Part shown: in pieces, positions 11,902-22,669 of the stretch
Layout: each line of letters starts with the position of its first letter
How positions within the stretch are numbered: position 1 is the first letter of the stretch
Assembly: GCA_023213395.1 (NCBI GenBank)
Contig: CM041465.1
Span: 249,309,741 to 249,373,740, forward strand
DNA from: Cycas panzhihuaensis
Taxonomy: Eukaryota; Cycadophyta
Length of the DNA: 64,000 nt
Direction: 5' to 3'
Translations under genes and position numbers: made by a program
Notes under the pieces: model-generated
What the model was told of the DNA's origin: nothing
What the model saw: the letters and a program-made list of their open reading frames with translations, nothing else
Database searches by the model: none

Positions 11902-13250
11902 TGGATTAAGAAGTAAAGGAGGTTTGGAAAATAATAAAGAGCAAAAGAGTATATAGGAAGTGGAATTTAAATAGCAAATGCTATAAATTGGTAAGGGTAT
12001 GATCGAGAATAAGGATGACAAGATAAGTTTTTTAAGCGGATCACCCAATAAGGGATGTGTGGGGGTTATAAGAAAATAAAGATATGATAGGTGTTTAATG
12101 TGGATGGAAATTGTGTAAAAAAGATATACAAGAAACAAATAATAGGATAAGGGTGTTAAGATATAAGAATAATGTATGAGATTAAGAGTAGGCATATATG
12201 AGAGGAATGCGTGAAGAGTAGTAGCTAAAACAAAGGTAATAAGGAATAAGAATGATTTATATTTTCAGTGAGATTGGAGGGAATATATATGGAAGATTCA
12301 TAGGAAAATAAACCATAAGAGGTGGGGAGAGCATTAAGTATTTTATATAGATGATAAAGAGGAATGTAGGAGATAGGAATTGAAAGGGAAGTAATAAGAA
12401 TTTTATAGACATAAGAGCAAGGGACATGAGAGATATATATTGAAGAGTGGGCATAAACCAAGGGTAGTGATGATGTAAGGTAAAAATAAGACTAGGGAAT
12501 GAGACATACATAAAAGTCAATATGGGAAAGACAAAGAATGGAGGATAAGTGGTATGTTAGGTGTTCTACACTAATGGACATTGAAGAGGTATATAAAAAA
12601 TGCTAATGGAATGGAATGGAAGGGTGGATAAGGTTAGGATCATGACTAGGGAGTGGCATGCATATGTAATTAGCAAAAAGACGAAGGATGGGGGAGAGGA
12701 AAATGATGAAAAGCTTACATGTACAAATAATTTAAGGAGGGGAGGATGAGAAAGAAGTGTGAGAAATGAGAAATTTAGTAGAGGGAAAGAAAGGTTAGAG
12801 AGATGTAGCTCATGAGCAAACTTTAGGAGTAATGTATCTGAGGGGTTTATAAAGGATAAATAGGGAATGAGGGATACATATTATTTATAAGAAAAGAGTT
12901 ATGATAGAGGCCAATGGAAAGATGCATACGAAGGTTCATAGAGATAAGTAAAAGGTGTCATAAAGGATATAAATGTTGCTTATGAGATCATTTATAAGGT
13001 AAGAGAGAGAAAGCAATGTCTTACAATAACAAGAAGAATATATATTGGTTGGGCAGGGGGTAAGGAGTGTGGAGGTTTAGTATGACAATAAGAATGTTGT
13101 ACTTTTTTATTTGGTGACTTTAGAAGGGATTAATCATAGTGGGAGGAGGGTTGATAAGTGGGCAATCTCAAGAGGGATCAAGATTTTACCTATGAGAAGG
13201 TTAGAATTAAAGGGTATTAGTTTTGGATTAATTATGGATTCTTACTGAGA
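11902..13250. repeat. Purine-biased tract, right part
   Basis: Two 60-base lines that I counted (12361-12420 and 12721-12780) contain 45 and 46 purines. The bias holds by eye to about 13250 and then fades. Recurrent words include aggat, ggaatga, gagaga and aataagg. The minus-strand open frames at 11896-12520 are pyrimidine-rich by-products of this bias, not genes. Origin unknown; a leader or spacer of a large LTR element, or a diverged minisatellite, are possible. Confidence 0.6.
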
Positions 13251-13735
13251 GGGAAGTGTGTGGTTCTCTAGAGCCATATAATGTGGAAATTCAAGAGGAA
13301 GTATTAAACTACAAAAAGAAATAGACAAATGTAAAACTAGATATAAAATCATAACAATTGCCTCATTTAAGTTGATATGTTGCTATAATTTTGTAGTTCA
13401 TTCATTATCACACTACTTTAATATGGATTCCACCTTACTTGGTCCATGTGAATCAATTGATTCCTCTTCATATTACTTATAAATGGGCTCTTTCTTTTTG
13501 ACATCTTGTTGTTGTATATGATATACATCCTTTATTCCTCATCTGTGTGTTTCCTGAAGTTGTCTTGACTATAGTGAATTTGCCACTTATGTAAGGGTTA
13601 ACCCATATGAATGTATTGTTTATTTTTAAAATTCCTTCTTATCAACATATTAGAACTCATCTTTCTTCTTTGGTTCTTAATCTCCTTTTCAAAATAATTG
13701 CTTATTACACTAATATTCTAATATATAGGCCTTAG
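13251..13735. other. AT-rich DNA with no recognised gene
   Basis: Nothing recognisable. Its last bases (13725-13735, ataggccttag) form the left target duplication of LINE-1. Confidence 0.5.
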
Positions 13736-13748
13736 GTCTTTATTTAAG

Positions 13749-14321
13749 ATGCCGCGCAAGATCATTTCAGCCCTTGAAGGCATAATGAAGAGATTTCTTT
13801 GGTCTGGGTCTGAGGACAAAGACAGATTTCACTTGGTATCTTGGGAGAAGGTATGCAAGCCCAAGTGGGTGGGTGGGTTAAATGTCAGGAGACTGGGACT
13901 TCTTAATGAAACACTCCTAGCTAAAGAAGGATGGAGACTAGTTAAGGAGGAAGGATCTCTGTGGGGGGAAATTATAGCCAAAAAGTATTTGGAGGGCAAG
14001 CATCTTTTGAAGGAGGAGGTGGGTGAGGTCTATAGATCCCCCATCTGGAATGCTATATGGTCTGCATGAGCGATCTTGAGAAACGGTTTACGATGGAAAT
14101 TGGGGGATGGGAAAAGTATAAGATTTTGGGATGACAGATGGTGTGGCTTCTATAGGTTAGGCAAGATCCCAAATATCGATAACTTACGAAGAGTCTATGA
14201 GGACACTTACGACAAACTAGTGAAGCATTACTGGGTAGGAGAGGGCAAGAATAGGCAGTGGAGAACGTTTGAAGATCTGAATGACTTTGAAGAGGAAATT
14301 CAGAGGGTAAAAGAGGTATGA
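13749..14321 (+). pseudogene. LINE-1 ORF2, end of reverse transcriptase
   Basis: One frame with a single in-frame TGA at 14067-14069. It begins MPRKIISALEGIMKRFLWSG, then VSWEKVCKPKWVGGLNVRR, LLAKEGWRLV and RWKLGDGKSIRFWDDRWCG. These are the thumb-side motifs downstream of the polymerase core in plant L1 ORF2 proteins (FLWGG, W..VC.PK..GGLG, G.G..I..W.D.W). The core with the YxDD box lies in the truncated part and is absent. The apparent Met at 13749 is a matter of truncation and not a true start. Confidence 0.88.
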
Positions 14322-14465
14322 AATAAATAGTATATTCCCAAGAGGGCCCCTCTAGATTCCCTTGTTTGGGCTCTATCACCTTCAGGATCCTACTTAGTCA
14401 AAGATGGTTATAAGTTGCTGTCAGAGAGGGAAGGATGGACTAAGAATGACTTGCTGGCGGGGGTT

Positions 14466-14660
14466 TGGAGGGTGGGACTTATTCCAAAGGTTGCCACCTT
14501 TTAGTGGTTATGTTTACAAAATAAACTCCTAAAAATGGATAATCTGCTAAAGCGCGGTATCCATGTGGTGAACAGATGTGAGTTATGCAGGGAGGAGGCT
14601 GAGTCCTTGGACCACTTGAGTATATACTATCCCTACTCGAGAGGCATTTAGAGTGGCTTC
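14466..14660 (+). pseudogene. LINE-1 ORF2, zf-RVT zinc-binding region
   Basis: In frame: LIPKVATF-stop-WLCLQNKLL, then RGIHVVNRCELCREEAESLDHL and SIYYPYS. This is the zf-RVT pattern C-x2-C...H...C of plant L1 ORF2; the CELC pair and His are present, and the last Cys reads Tyr. A stop (TAG) replaces a Trp or Gln codon early on. Confidence 0.8.
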
Positions 14661-14693
14661 TAGTCTAGAATAGGAATAGACTGGGTCCCTTCT

Positions 14694-15490
14694 TTGTCTT
14701 TGAGGGACCAATGGAGATCTTGGGTTTTCCCATTCAAAAGTAAAATGTTGGGAAGATTTTGGAAGCTTATCCTCCTATTGGGTACTTGGAATATATGGAA
14801 GGAGTGCAATAGGAGAATTTTTCAAGGAAAGGAGATGGAGGAAGAGAAGTTGTTCGACATGATCAGAAGGGGCATTCTAGAGATGTTAAAACCCGCCAAG
14901 GAGGACAACATTCCTACGGGGGAGAGAAGTATCCTAGATGGATGGGGCATACATCGACCGAGTTGTGGGAACGAGAAGAGGAAAGAAACGACTTGGACAC
15001 CGCCTGAGGTAACAGGGATCAAAATAAATTTTGATGGCACGGCGAAAGGTAACCCCGGGGAGGCTGGGGGAGGCAGGATGTGCAGGGATCATATCAGAAC
15101 GGTGATATGGGCATTTGCTAAATATTATGGTTGTCAATCGAATCATGGAGCGGAGGTGAGGGCCATGTATAAGGCTATAACCATGTTGGAAGAGATGGAG
15201 GAACAGAAAGTTATTATTGAAGGTGATTCCTTGATTATGATTAAGAGCTTAAAGGGAGAAGTGGAGCTGGAGTGGAGCACTTGTGAGCTCATTAGGGATG
15301 CGTAAGATGTACTCAGTTCCAAACAGAGTGTTCATATTCAACATACATATAGGGAAGGAAACAAGGTGGCAGACTAGTTGGCAAACTAGGCAGTGGCAAA
15401 TAAAAGGAACATGGATTGGAAAAGGAACTTCCTAGAGGAGCTTCTGAGTCTGACTAGATTATATTCTTTTAGACATAGTGGTGAAAGGTA
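14694..15490 (+). pseudogene. LINE-1 ORF2, C-terminal RNase H
   Basis: Open for 203 codons (14694-15305), then a TAA in place of a Gln codon, after which the frame continues to about 15490. Plant L1 elements carry an Archaea-like RNase H added after the zinc region. The catalytic set is visible: Asp in INFDGTAKGNPGEAGGG, Glu in HGAEVRAMYKA, Asp in IIEGDSLIMIKSL, and the fourth Asp in NKVAD-stop-LAN after the TAA. The preceding residues (MLGRFWKLILLLGTWNIWKE) are the usual linker. Of all LINE RNase H copies in the window this is the best preserved. Confidence 0.9.
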
Positions 15491-15614
15491 GGAGGTGAGT
15501 GGTGGGTTTCTAGAGTGAGCTAGGCCATGGGCTTGTCATGGCCATCTTCTTAGGCTGGTTAGCCCTTGATGTATAAGGTTTGGGGACCTGGCAAAAAACC
15601 CCTTCTAATATTAT

Positions 15615-15625
15615 TTTTTACCTTA

Positions 15626-15652
<27 letters not shown>
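15615..15652 (+). repeat. LINE-1 3' tail: A-run followed by TA repeat
   Basis: Poly(A) of about 11 followed by a TA run up to the target duplication. LINE-3 has the same tail form, (A)n(TA)n. Confidence 0.8.
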
Positions 15653-15656
<4 letters not shown>

Positions 15657-15663
15657 GCCTTAG

Positions 15664-17817
15664 TTATCTACTTATCTATTAGACATGATTTTGGTTTATG
15701 GAATTGAATTTAATATCTACTTATCTATTATACATCTATTATATTTAGAAATTCCCATGCAATTATTTCACATCAAATGGAGAAAGAAGCCAGGTTGAAC
15801 TATAATAATTATCTCTTCTAAAAGAATTAGCTAGAGTTGTAACCAATAATATTTATGCTTCCAAAATTAAATGCAACATAAATTCAACAAGCTGAAAAAT
15901 ATGTGCCCTATATTCTTATTGGCCACTCTAACAAAATAATGGAGTTTGGATGCTCTTTAAAAAAATAGACCTATCCATGTTTCCTCTCAAACAATTAATT
16001 AACTAAAATATGTCAAAATAATATTCTAATTGAAATGATTTTTAAAGGGCTAAGTTTATGAGAAAGGAAAAACCTACCCAAATTCCATAACTTGTTTATG
16101 TTCTTTGCATGGATTTGATCACTAGTGCTACTAGGGCAACCAAACTAAGGGGTTGTATGAGACTCACTCGATATTTTTAGTTCTTTAATATAACATTACT
16201 AGCGAGAATTAAAGAAGAAATTGATAAAATAGTAGTTAGAGTATTTGAATTAGATGGTTACCATGCATGTGCAAGAGTAGTATCTAAATAGCCTAACGAT
16301 TGAAAGTGATTCAATTCTAGAAATCACCTGAGTGCTGACAAAGATGTGCTCTAGGTAGTATCTATGGGATGTATTATTAGGCCAACCATATAAATAAATT
16401 TTATTATAACTCTTGGATATTCCCAACAATATTGTACAACACTAATTGCATGTTCTTCATTACCCAAAATTATCTTTCAAAGGAATATCAACAAGATTGA
16501 TCATATTTAAGAACTAAGCTTTAGTAAATCTAACAGGAGATGTAATAGGGGAAGGAACATATAGGACCACATCTATAATTATGATGTGTACAATAACCTT
16601 AGAGAGCCCAACAAACGCCTCAACCTACAAAGGGAGGTATTAGGTGGCTCTCATAAATTTCCTTATCCTCAAAGGTGTAAAACTAGTTATTCCCACACCA
16701 AAACAAGTCCTACTTATCTGGTATACTTGTTTAACTTCTTAATTCTCTTAGATGAAAAGTTCCCTAGGGTAAATCTCCTAGGTTATTAATCTCACTTGAT
16801 CAAAGCCTAGATGATGATAAAGAATGACCCAATAGTTTGATCATTATATAGTTACATTATTTTGGCGTCCCATGGTTTGCATTCCTAACACTATGTCAAT
16901 CTCACATGATCTACATTCCTCTTTAGTCTATGCTTCCATCCATGGTCTACATTTTTTACATTGTTTTAATATTGAATGCCCATGATTTATTGTAACCCCC
17001 ATGACTTACACCTAGTGCCTACTACTTGTGTCCTTATTATAATTCAATTCCTTAGTATAATTTCTTATTCCATATGTTCTCAACAATTAATTTATAAGTA
17101 TTATTCAATACGTTCTATTGTGTTAAGCTACCACATTAAACATAGTCAAACACTAATAGATATAAAAGAAAAATAGTTCTTCCATGTTATGATAGGGGAA
17201 TGAGATGATTAGATAATTCCAATGCTATAGAATAATCTTATAGCTAAATAATGTAACTTTTTCCATGGATAACTTCAATAACTTAAGAATCTTTATGGTG
17301 CTTCTTCCTATCTTACTAGCAAAAATTTACCATGGTGGAGATAAAGAGATGGATATACCCATAGTTTCCCTTCCTAAATATTTAAATTCTTCTACAATCT
17401 ATTATTGGCTTTATGGATATACTCATGAAGATATTAATAATATCATAAATTCTATTAATTAATCAACTAGAATGCCTTTAATCGTGATCTATATTCAAAT
17501 ATCTACAAGTAAGTTAGCCCTTTCAAAACTATTTCCATCTCCTCTATGGATTTTGTTCATAATTTTTGTTCTAAAGGATAAATATAGATTTGCAATGAGT
17601 AGTAGTTAATGCTTCTTAACTATGATAAGAACTCTAAATCAGGATGAGATTATACTCTATTACTAGTCAAAATAGTTTGCATACAATTATAATAATTAAT
17701 GATAAAATAATTTAGTAAATAATAAATAAATAAGACAATAAATAATAATAGAAATATTAGATACAAATAAATGTAGGAATAGAAATAAAAATATTCTAAT
17801 AAAATTATAACAATATC
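15664..17817. other. AT-rich DNA with no recognised gene
   Basis: Continuation of the DNA that hosted LINE-1. Short open frames at 16586, 16976 and 17265 (65-67 codons) have no family features. No LTR pair or RNA gene found. Confidence 0.5.
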
Positions 17818-18089
17818 TTTTTTTTTATATGGTAAAATAATGAAGGGGTTTTAAAAGGGCTCTAACCCTATTACAAAAGCTGCCTTGCAGCAATCAAATA
17901 TGCCATGACAAGCCCATGGCCTACTTAACCTTTACCCTGCCCTATCTACCTCTATCCATCCCTGCCATGACAAGCCCTATGTCTAGCTACTATCTCCAAC
18001 ATGTAGATGGTCTTGCATATCTTTCTTTACCAAACTCATTACCTCTTTTGGGATATCCTATCTCCAAACCCTAGACCTCATGTAGGACA

Positions 18090-18459
18090 CCACCTAGTTA
18101 GCTAGCTTATTAGATGTACCATTACCTTCTCTATATATATAACAATCCTAAATATTTCCTTTGCTTCTTAATACCTCTTGAGCATATATTATCATAGTTT
18201 TAGCTTTCCAATCAGCTTCTATCTCTCCTCTTAGTATCTTTATAACATTAAAGGAATCTCCTTCAATAATCACCATATCAAAGCCCCCCTCACTAATCAA
18301 TTCCACCACCCTCAACATAGCCTTCAATTCTGCCTTGTGGTTTGTATCCTTCCTATAATACTTCGCAAAGGCCCATAGGACACCTCCTTCTACATTTTTA
18401 TAAAGGCCACCCCTACTAGCCTCGCTTGGGTTGCCTTTTGATGCCCCATCAAAATTCAT
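18090..18459 (-). pseudogene. LINE-2 RNase H, broken
   Basis: Open for 103 codons. Asp in MNFDGASKGNPSEASRGG, Glu in NHKAELKAMLRV, and Asp in IIEGDSFNVIKIL are all present; after the stop the fourth Asp region follows in another part of the frame near 18100. Upstream is the zinc region, downstream the 3' UTR. It is the same Archaea-like RNase H as in LINE-1, with more decay. Confidence 0.87.
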
Positions 18460-18879
18460 TTTTACCTAATTATCTAGGGTTAAAATCTAGAGGCATTATC
18501 TTCCTCTTTCCCTAGTAGCTTTAGGCCTACTTATTCCCTATTTCTTTAGTACTATTCCTTTATTATCTAAGATGGGCTTCTCTTATGTAATTTTGATAAA
18601 CTCCAAGATCATTGTACAAATAATCCCATGGATTGTAGCTTCATCCAACTCCCTCTCCTAAAATATTCTTCTATTTCTTTCTTTCCATAGGTTCCATAAT
18701 AGAATGGGTGTGGAGCTTTATAAAATATGGCATAGAGTTCTACTCCTAAATGGGCTCTTCCACATCATCACCTAATCCTTGAGTGTTATAGGAACCACCC
18801 ACTCTATCCTGAATTAGCTCCATATAAGCTTCCAAACTTTTCATAGAGAAGGATCAATGAAGGAAAATATGGTCTGACG

Positions 18880-19030
18880 TCTCCTCCTCCCTCTTGTAAA
18901 GAACACACCTGCTTAGCAACGTAGAGCCCCTTTTTCAAAGATTATCTACCATCATGATTTTATTTTATAAGCTCAACCATTAGAAGACCCCTACTTTAGG
19001 AATTAATCCTATTTTCCACACTCTTTCTAG
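18880..19030 (-). pseudogene. LINE-2 zf-RVT region, broken
   Basis: Minus-strand reading shows NKIMMVDNL-stop-KRGS, then SRCVLYKREEETSDHIFLH. The zinc-binding pair C-x2-C reads CVLY, so the second Cys is lost, and the His remains. Confidence 0.72.
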
Positions 19031-19335
19031 AAAAGTGTCCTTAGAGGCCCCCTATCTTAACAGATGGACAAATACCCTTATTTCACTAAGTACTCCCTTG
19101 TTGGAGATAGAGGCCATACCATGGAATATTCCCCCTAAGTCTTAGGGATATAACATTTATCGATCTCTTTCTTAAGGACATTTAAGGCATCCCTTATATT
19201 TTCATCCCCTTGTAGGTCTTCAAAGGATCTCCAAACCTTGGCCCAACGGTCTCTTAACTAATAGTTTTTCACCTTTTTTCTATACTAACTTTTATATATT
19301 TCCTTAAGAGGCCCAATATTTGACCTCCTATTTAA

Positions 19336-19740
19336 TTAGGTGTGGCCACACCATAAATCTTCCCAAAAGTTAATAGATTCTTCATCCCCCAACTTCCACC
19401 TCAGCCTAGATATTAGGGTTTTTCTCGAGTGCAGTATACTTCTCCATATCAAAGAGCCTGAGTGGGCTATAACATCCTCCTTTAAGAACTTCTTCCCCCC
19501 AAGATATTTATAGGATAAAATATTTTCCCAAAGCACACCTTACTTCTTCGCCATTCACCATCCTAACTTAGCCAACAGAGCTTAATTAAAAGATGTCAAA
19601 TCCTGAATATTAAGCCCACCAGCCCATTTTAGGAGACATACCTTCTCCTAGGCCACTAAGTGGATCCTATCTTTTTCTTCTACCCTAGACCAAAGAAATC
19701 TCTTCTGTATAGACTCCAATGTTATTACGACTTTAGCCAA
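19336..19740 (-). pseudogene. LINE-2 ORF2, end of reverse transcriptase
   Basis: Minus-strand frame LWENILSYKYLGGKKFLKED, then SGSLIWRSILHSRKT and RLRWKLGDEESINFWEDLWCG, the same motif order as LINE-1 at 13749-14321. Upstream, near 19600-19740, fragments of WSRVEEKDRIHL-type and GGLN-type sequence are readable with stops. Confidence 0.82.
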
Positions 19741-19881
19741 CATCTTAAATATCAACATCATGTACATTGGAATACTTTGAAGAGATGTCAATAACAACTA
19801 GACTTTACTTACTTGACTTAAGAGTGATCCTTTCTAACCCGCTAGCTTGTTCTACATCTGATCTATAATGGGGTTCCACAA

Positions 19882-19886
19882 GTTCC
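19882..19886. repeat. Target duplication, left copy (gttcc)
   Basis: Exact 5 bp match to 22871-22875, flanking the gag-only LTR element. Confidence 0.93.
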
Positions 19887-20096
19887 TGTTGGAATATTAA
19901 TGCACATTTGTTTTATCCCACGTGTTCCTCTATATTGGCATGTACTATAAATACACAACATAGTGTATCATATTGTAATAATGTTGTAAGGATGTTTTGT
20001 TAATACAATGGAGGTACCTTAAGGGTACCGTTCGATCCTGTGGAGGTGTGTTTTGTTCTATTTGTAAATATCTTATTGCAGGTCTATTTTCTAACA
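19887..20096 (+). repeat. 5' LTR of the gag-only element
   Basis: 210 bp, TGTTGG...CTAACA. Compared with the 3' LTR it lacks a net 15 bp in the stretch after tttatcccac, and differs at cgtg/catg, taccg/tatcg and the last bases. Confidence 0.93.
19946..19953 (+). promoter_or_regulatory. TATA box in the 5' LTR
   Basis: TATAAATA in an otherwise mixed-composition LTR, about 150 bp before the LTR end; the same box is at 22720-22727 in the 3' LTR. Likely start of the R region shortly downstream (inferred). Confidence 0.6.
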
Positions 20097-20112
20097 TGGT
20101 ATCAGAGCGCCC
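20097..20112 (+). promoter_or_regulatory. Primer-binding site of the gag-only element
   Basis: TGGTATCAGAGCGCCC immediately after the LTR; its first 12 bases are the exact complement used with initiator Met-tRNA. Confidence 0.92.
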
Positions 20113-21528
20113 AGGTTGAGAGAGGTGTTTTTGTTCAGTATTAGAGCAGTGATTTGGGAGGTGCCATAACGTTGAAATTTCTGAAAAGCAATAGCGAATT
20201 TGAGATGAAATAGTTCGTTCCGTAAAATTTGAGTGGTCGCACTATAGATTTTGGGGTGAAAGTGCAAAAATTACAGCAAAATTAATTTTGGCCTGCATTT
20301 TTTCCGTCGTCGTATTGTTGGGACAGATATGCAACCTCAACTTCAAGAAGCCATAACTTTAGCTACAGGTATCCAAATGACCTCAATTTTTTTTTTATTC
20401 TATGCATTTTTAAATTTTCTTTCTAATGGAAGTAGTTTGAGGTTCATTAGAGTTCAAAATAAAAAGTTATGAGCAATTTATTAGAAGGTACTATTACAGC
20501 CCCTAGAAACCCTAATTATGAAATTCTTAAAAGGAGCATAACTTTTGATCTGGATATCTGAATTCAATTTCGTCTAAACCGTTGGAATCGTATTTCAGAG
20601 GCCATCATTTTCATCTATATTTTATGTATTTTTGAGCTATACTTTTTTTCAGAAATAAGTTTTTGAGAATTTAAGGGTTTCATATTGATATGGTGACATG
20701 AATGAGGCAATGGTAATGAAGTGATTGTTTGAGGCTCTCTTATATATGTTGTGCATGGGAGAGTATTGTTACAAGTGAGATGATATTAAGTTATATTGAT
20801 GTGAATGTATTTGGCACTCTATTGGTGATTTGAAGTGCATGATGGTGATAGTTTAATGGAAAATTAAGTACCTTCTTACATGTGTTCATATGAGAGAGTT
20901 ATTATGATGATGACATAGTATGGTGATGAAGCAACGGTGAATGTGTTTGCATTAATGAGTTGGGTGGCATATGGTGATTTAGTGATCCTTAGAATGTGAT
21001 TTATTTGAAGGGACTTTATGGGTATGATAAGATTAATTTAAGGGCAAGAAAGATAGTGATATAAGGCGATGAGATGCTTGTTGCATGTGAGGTTAACATG
21101 ACAAGATTGGGTAATTATTGGGCATGTTTTGAGGATGAGATTAGGGATGTTTTCTAGTTGATTAAATGGGCAAAGAAGGATGAGTTTCTTGTTGAAGATA
21201 CCTGAGTTGCAAGGAAGCAAAGTTATTAAATAGTGTAATGGCATGAGTTGTGTTTTAGGTAATTAAGTAAAGTGTGATGTGTCTTGGTGATTTAATGGTG
21301 ACATGAAGTATGCATGATTCCTGTGAGATGTATGTGGTATAAGCTTTGATTCTATGGTGAAGAAAGTGCTTGAGATATTCTTTGTATATGACTATTTGGC
21401 AATATGTGAGATGCATAAGGCAATGATGTGATAATGAAGTTAGTGATATGAGGGACATGAGACATGAGAAAGTTTGTTGAGATTGATGGGTGAATTTGTT
21501 GATTAGAATAGGGACATGGTGTTAGAAA
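20113..21528 (+). other. Long leader of the gag-only element
   Basis: About 1.4 kb without a coding frame. The first 550 bp are of mixed composition; 20690-21500 is rich in gatg, ggtgat and atgatg words on the plus strand. The minus-strand open frames at 21038-21458 lie here and look spurious. Confidence 0.6.
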
Positions 21529-22098
21529 ATGGCATTTACAATCATGGAGGATAGTGATGTGGTTATATATACTCTTGAAAGAAATGAATATTACTTAAGG
21601 GATTCATTTCTTCCAATACCTAAGTGCAATGGTGAAGACTACTTCTTTTGGACAATTAAAATGAGATGTCTATTCATAGCTAGAGGTTTATGGAAGATTA
21701 TTACTAATGAATATGATATCCCTAATGATGAAGAAGAAAAGGAAATGCTTGAGAAGAAAGATAAGAAAGCATTCATTATGATTTGTGCTACATTCAATGA
21801 TATTGATCTTCCTTCCAAATTTCATTTTGTTATTCCTATGATTCTACATGCAAGTAATGCTAAAAAAGCTTGGAATTTTCTAAGGGAAGTATTTGAACAA
21901 ACTCCCGAAGAAACACACCGAATAATTGAAAAAGTAATTAAGGCTAGTTATGGTATAGGTACAACGAATGAAGAAAGTATCATCAACACTGATGAGACAG
22001 CATGTCAAGATGAAGAATGTGTAAATCTTGTGAAACTTCTCTTTGTTGAATGCATTAATGAGATTACTGAGATGAAGACATTGAAAGTGATGAATTGA
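21529..22098 (+). CDS. gag: Gag-like protein of the gag-only LTR element (189 aa)
   Basis: An uninterrupted 189-codon frame, the only intact coding unit of the element. Residues about 25-120 follow the plant copia gag pattern (DUF4219/UBN2 type): FLPIPKCNGEDYFFWTIKMR, LFIARGLWKIITNEY, KDKKAFIMICATFNDIDLP and AKKAWNFLREVFEQ. The C-terminal third (TPEETHRIIEKVIKASYG onward) is acidic and has no zinc knuckle, so RNA binding by a CCHC finger is not expected from this frame. The start is the first ATG; an in-frame ATG four codons later is possible. Usual copia gag proteins are longer, so it may be truncated. Function as a particle protein is inferred from family resemblance. Confidence 0.78.
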   Translation: MAFTIMEDSDVVIYTLERNEYYLRDSFLPIPKCNGEDYFFWTIKMRCLFIARGLWKIITNEYDIPNDEEEKEMLEKKDKKAFIMICATFNDIDLPSKFHFVIPMILHASNAKKAWNFLREVFEQTPEETHRIIEKVIKASYGIGTTNEESIINTDETACQDEECVNLVKLLFVECINEITEMKTLKVMN

Positions 22099-22624
22099 TT
22101 TCAAGGAGATTGAATATGAATCGATGGTTCTATAATGGACAAGTCTTATATTGATGATATTCCTACTTTGAGTATTGATTCAAGTTTGAATGATATTTCT
22201 TCTTTGAGCATTGTTTCAAGTTCAAAGAGTATGCAAGTTGATCAAGACTCCACTCTAAGGTTAAAGACCTCATTATTGTACATGGTGACCAGGAGTTTAT
22301 AAAAGAAATTTATGACAAGCAAGTTGTGATTAAAGATGGTTGTTCTGAGGGTCTACATCAAAATCGGACTAGGCGGTGCGATGAAGAATCATGATTTGTA
22401 CTCGCTAGAGTTGCTACTTCAACATCATCACTACGAGTTGAAGATAGAAATCAAGTTCGGGACATCATCCTACAAAGGCATCAAGACATAATTGAAGATA
22501 CAAATCAAGATAAAGACATCATTCTCTGAGAAAGACATCATTACAAATTTGAAGACAAGGATCAAGTTGAAGACATCATTTTCGAGACACTTCCAAGGAC
22601 AAGGCGTTACAAGTACAAATGATC
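22099..22624 (+). other. 3' untranslated region of the gag-only element
   Basis: No open frame of known type. 22440-22590 holds short imperfect repeats built on agacatcat and atcaagt words, which may be a worn coding repeat. Confidence 0.55.
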
Positions 22625-22669
22625 CAAATGTGCATTAAGGGGGAGTGTTGGAATATTAATGCACATTTG
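22625..22669 (+). promoter_or_regulatory. Polypurine tract inside a 13 bp hairpin at the 3' LTR junction
   Basis: CAAATGTGCATTA (22625-22637) and its exact reverse complement TAATGCACATTTG (22657-22669) bracket a 19-base loop that contains the polypurine tract AGGGGGAG (22638-22645) and the first LTR bases TGTTGGAATAT. The right arm is part of the LTR; the left arm is outside it. Whether the structure has a role in plus-strand priming is unknown. Confidence 0.8.

Larger units (their letters stand above)
13736..15652 (+). mobile_element. LINE-1: 5'-truncated plant L1-type retrotransposon
   Basis: The 3' third of a LINE: end of reverse transcriptase, zinc-binding (zf-RVT) region, RNase H, 3' UTR, then A-run and TA-repeat. 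The direct repeat ataggccttag at 13725-13735 and 15653-15663 is a target duplication. The 3' UTR (taggccatgggcttgtcatgg, then accccttctaat-ttttttacc) is shared with LINE-2 and LINE-3, so all three are one family. It is richer in G and C, with longer frames, than neighbouring elements, which suggests a younger insertion. The 5' truncation is typical of LINE retrotransposition. Confidence 0.92.

Noticed and set aside
11896-12520. Three overlapping minus-strand frames (78-99 codons) rich in Leu, Ile, Ser, Tyr
   Set aside because: They lie in the purine-biased tract, whose complement is pyrimidine-rich and lacks stops by composition.
14053-15146. Minus-strand open frames under LINE-1
   Set aside because: Antisense shadows of the LINE-1 ORF2 frame, which has clear RNase H and RT motifs.
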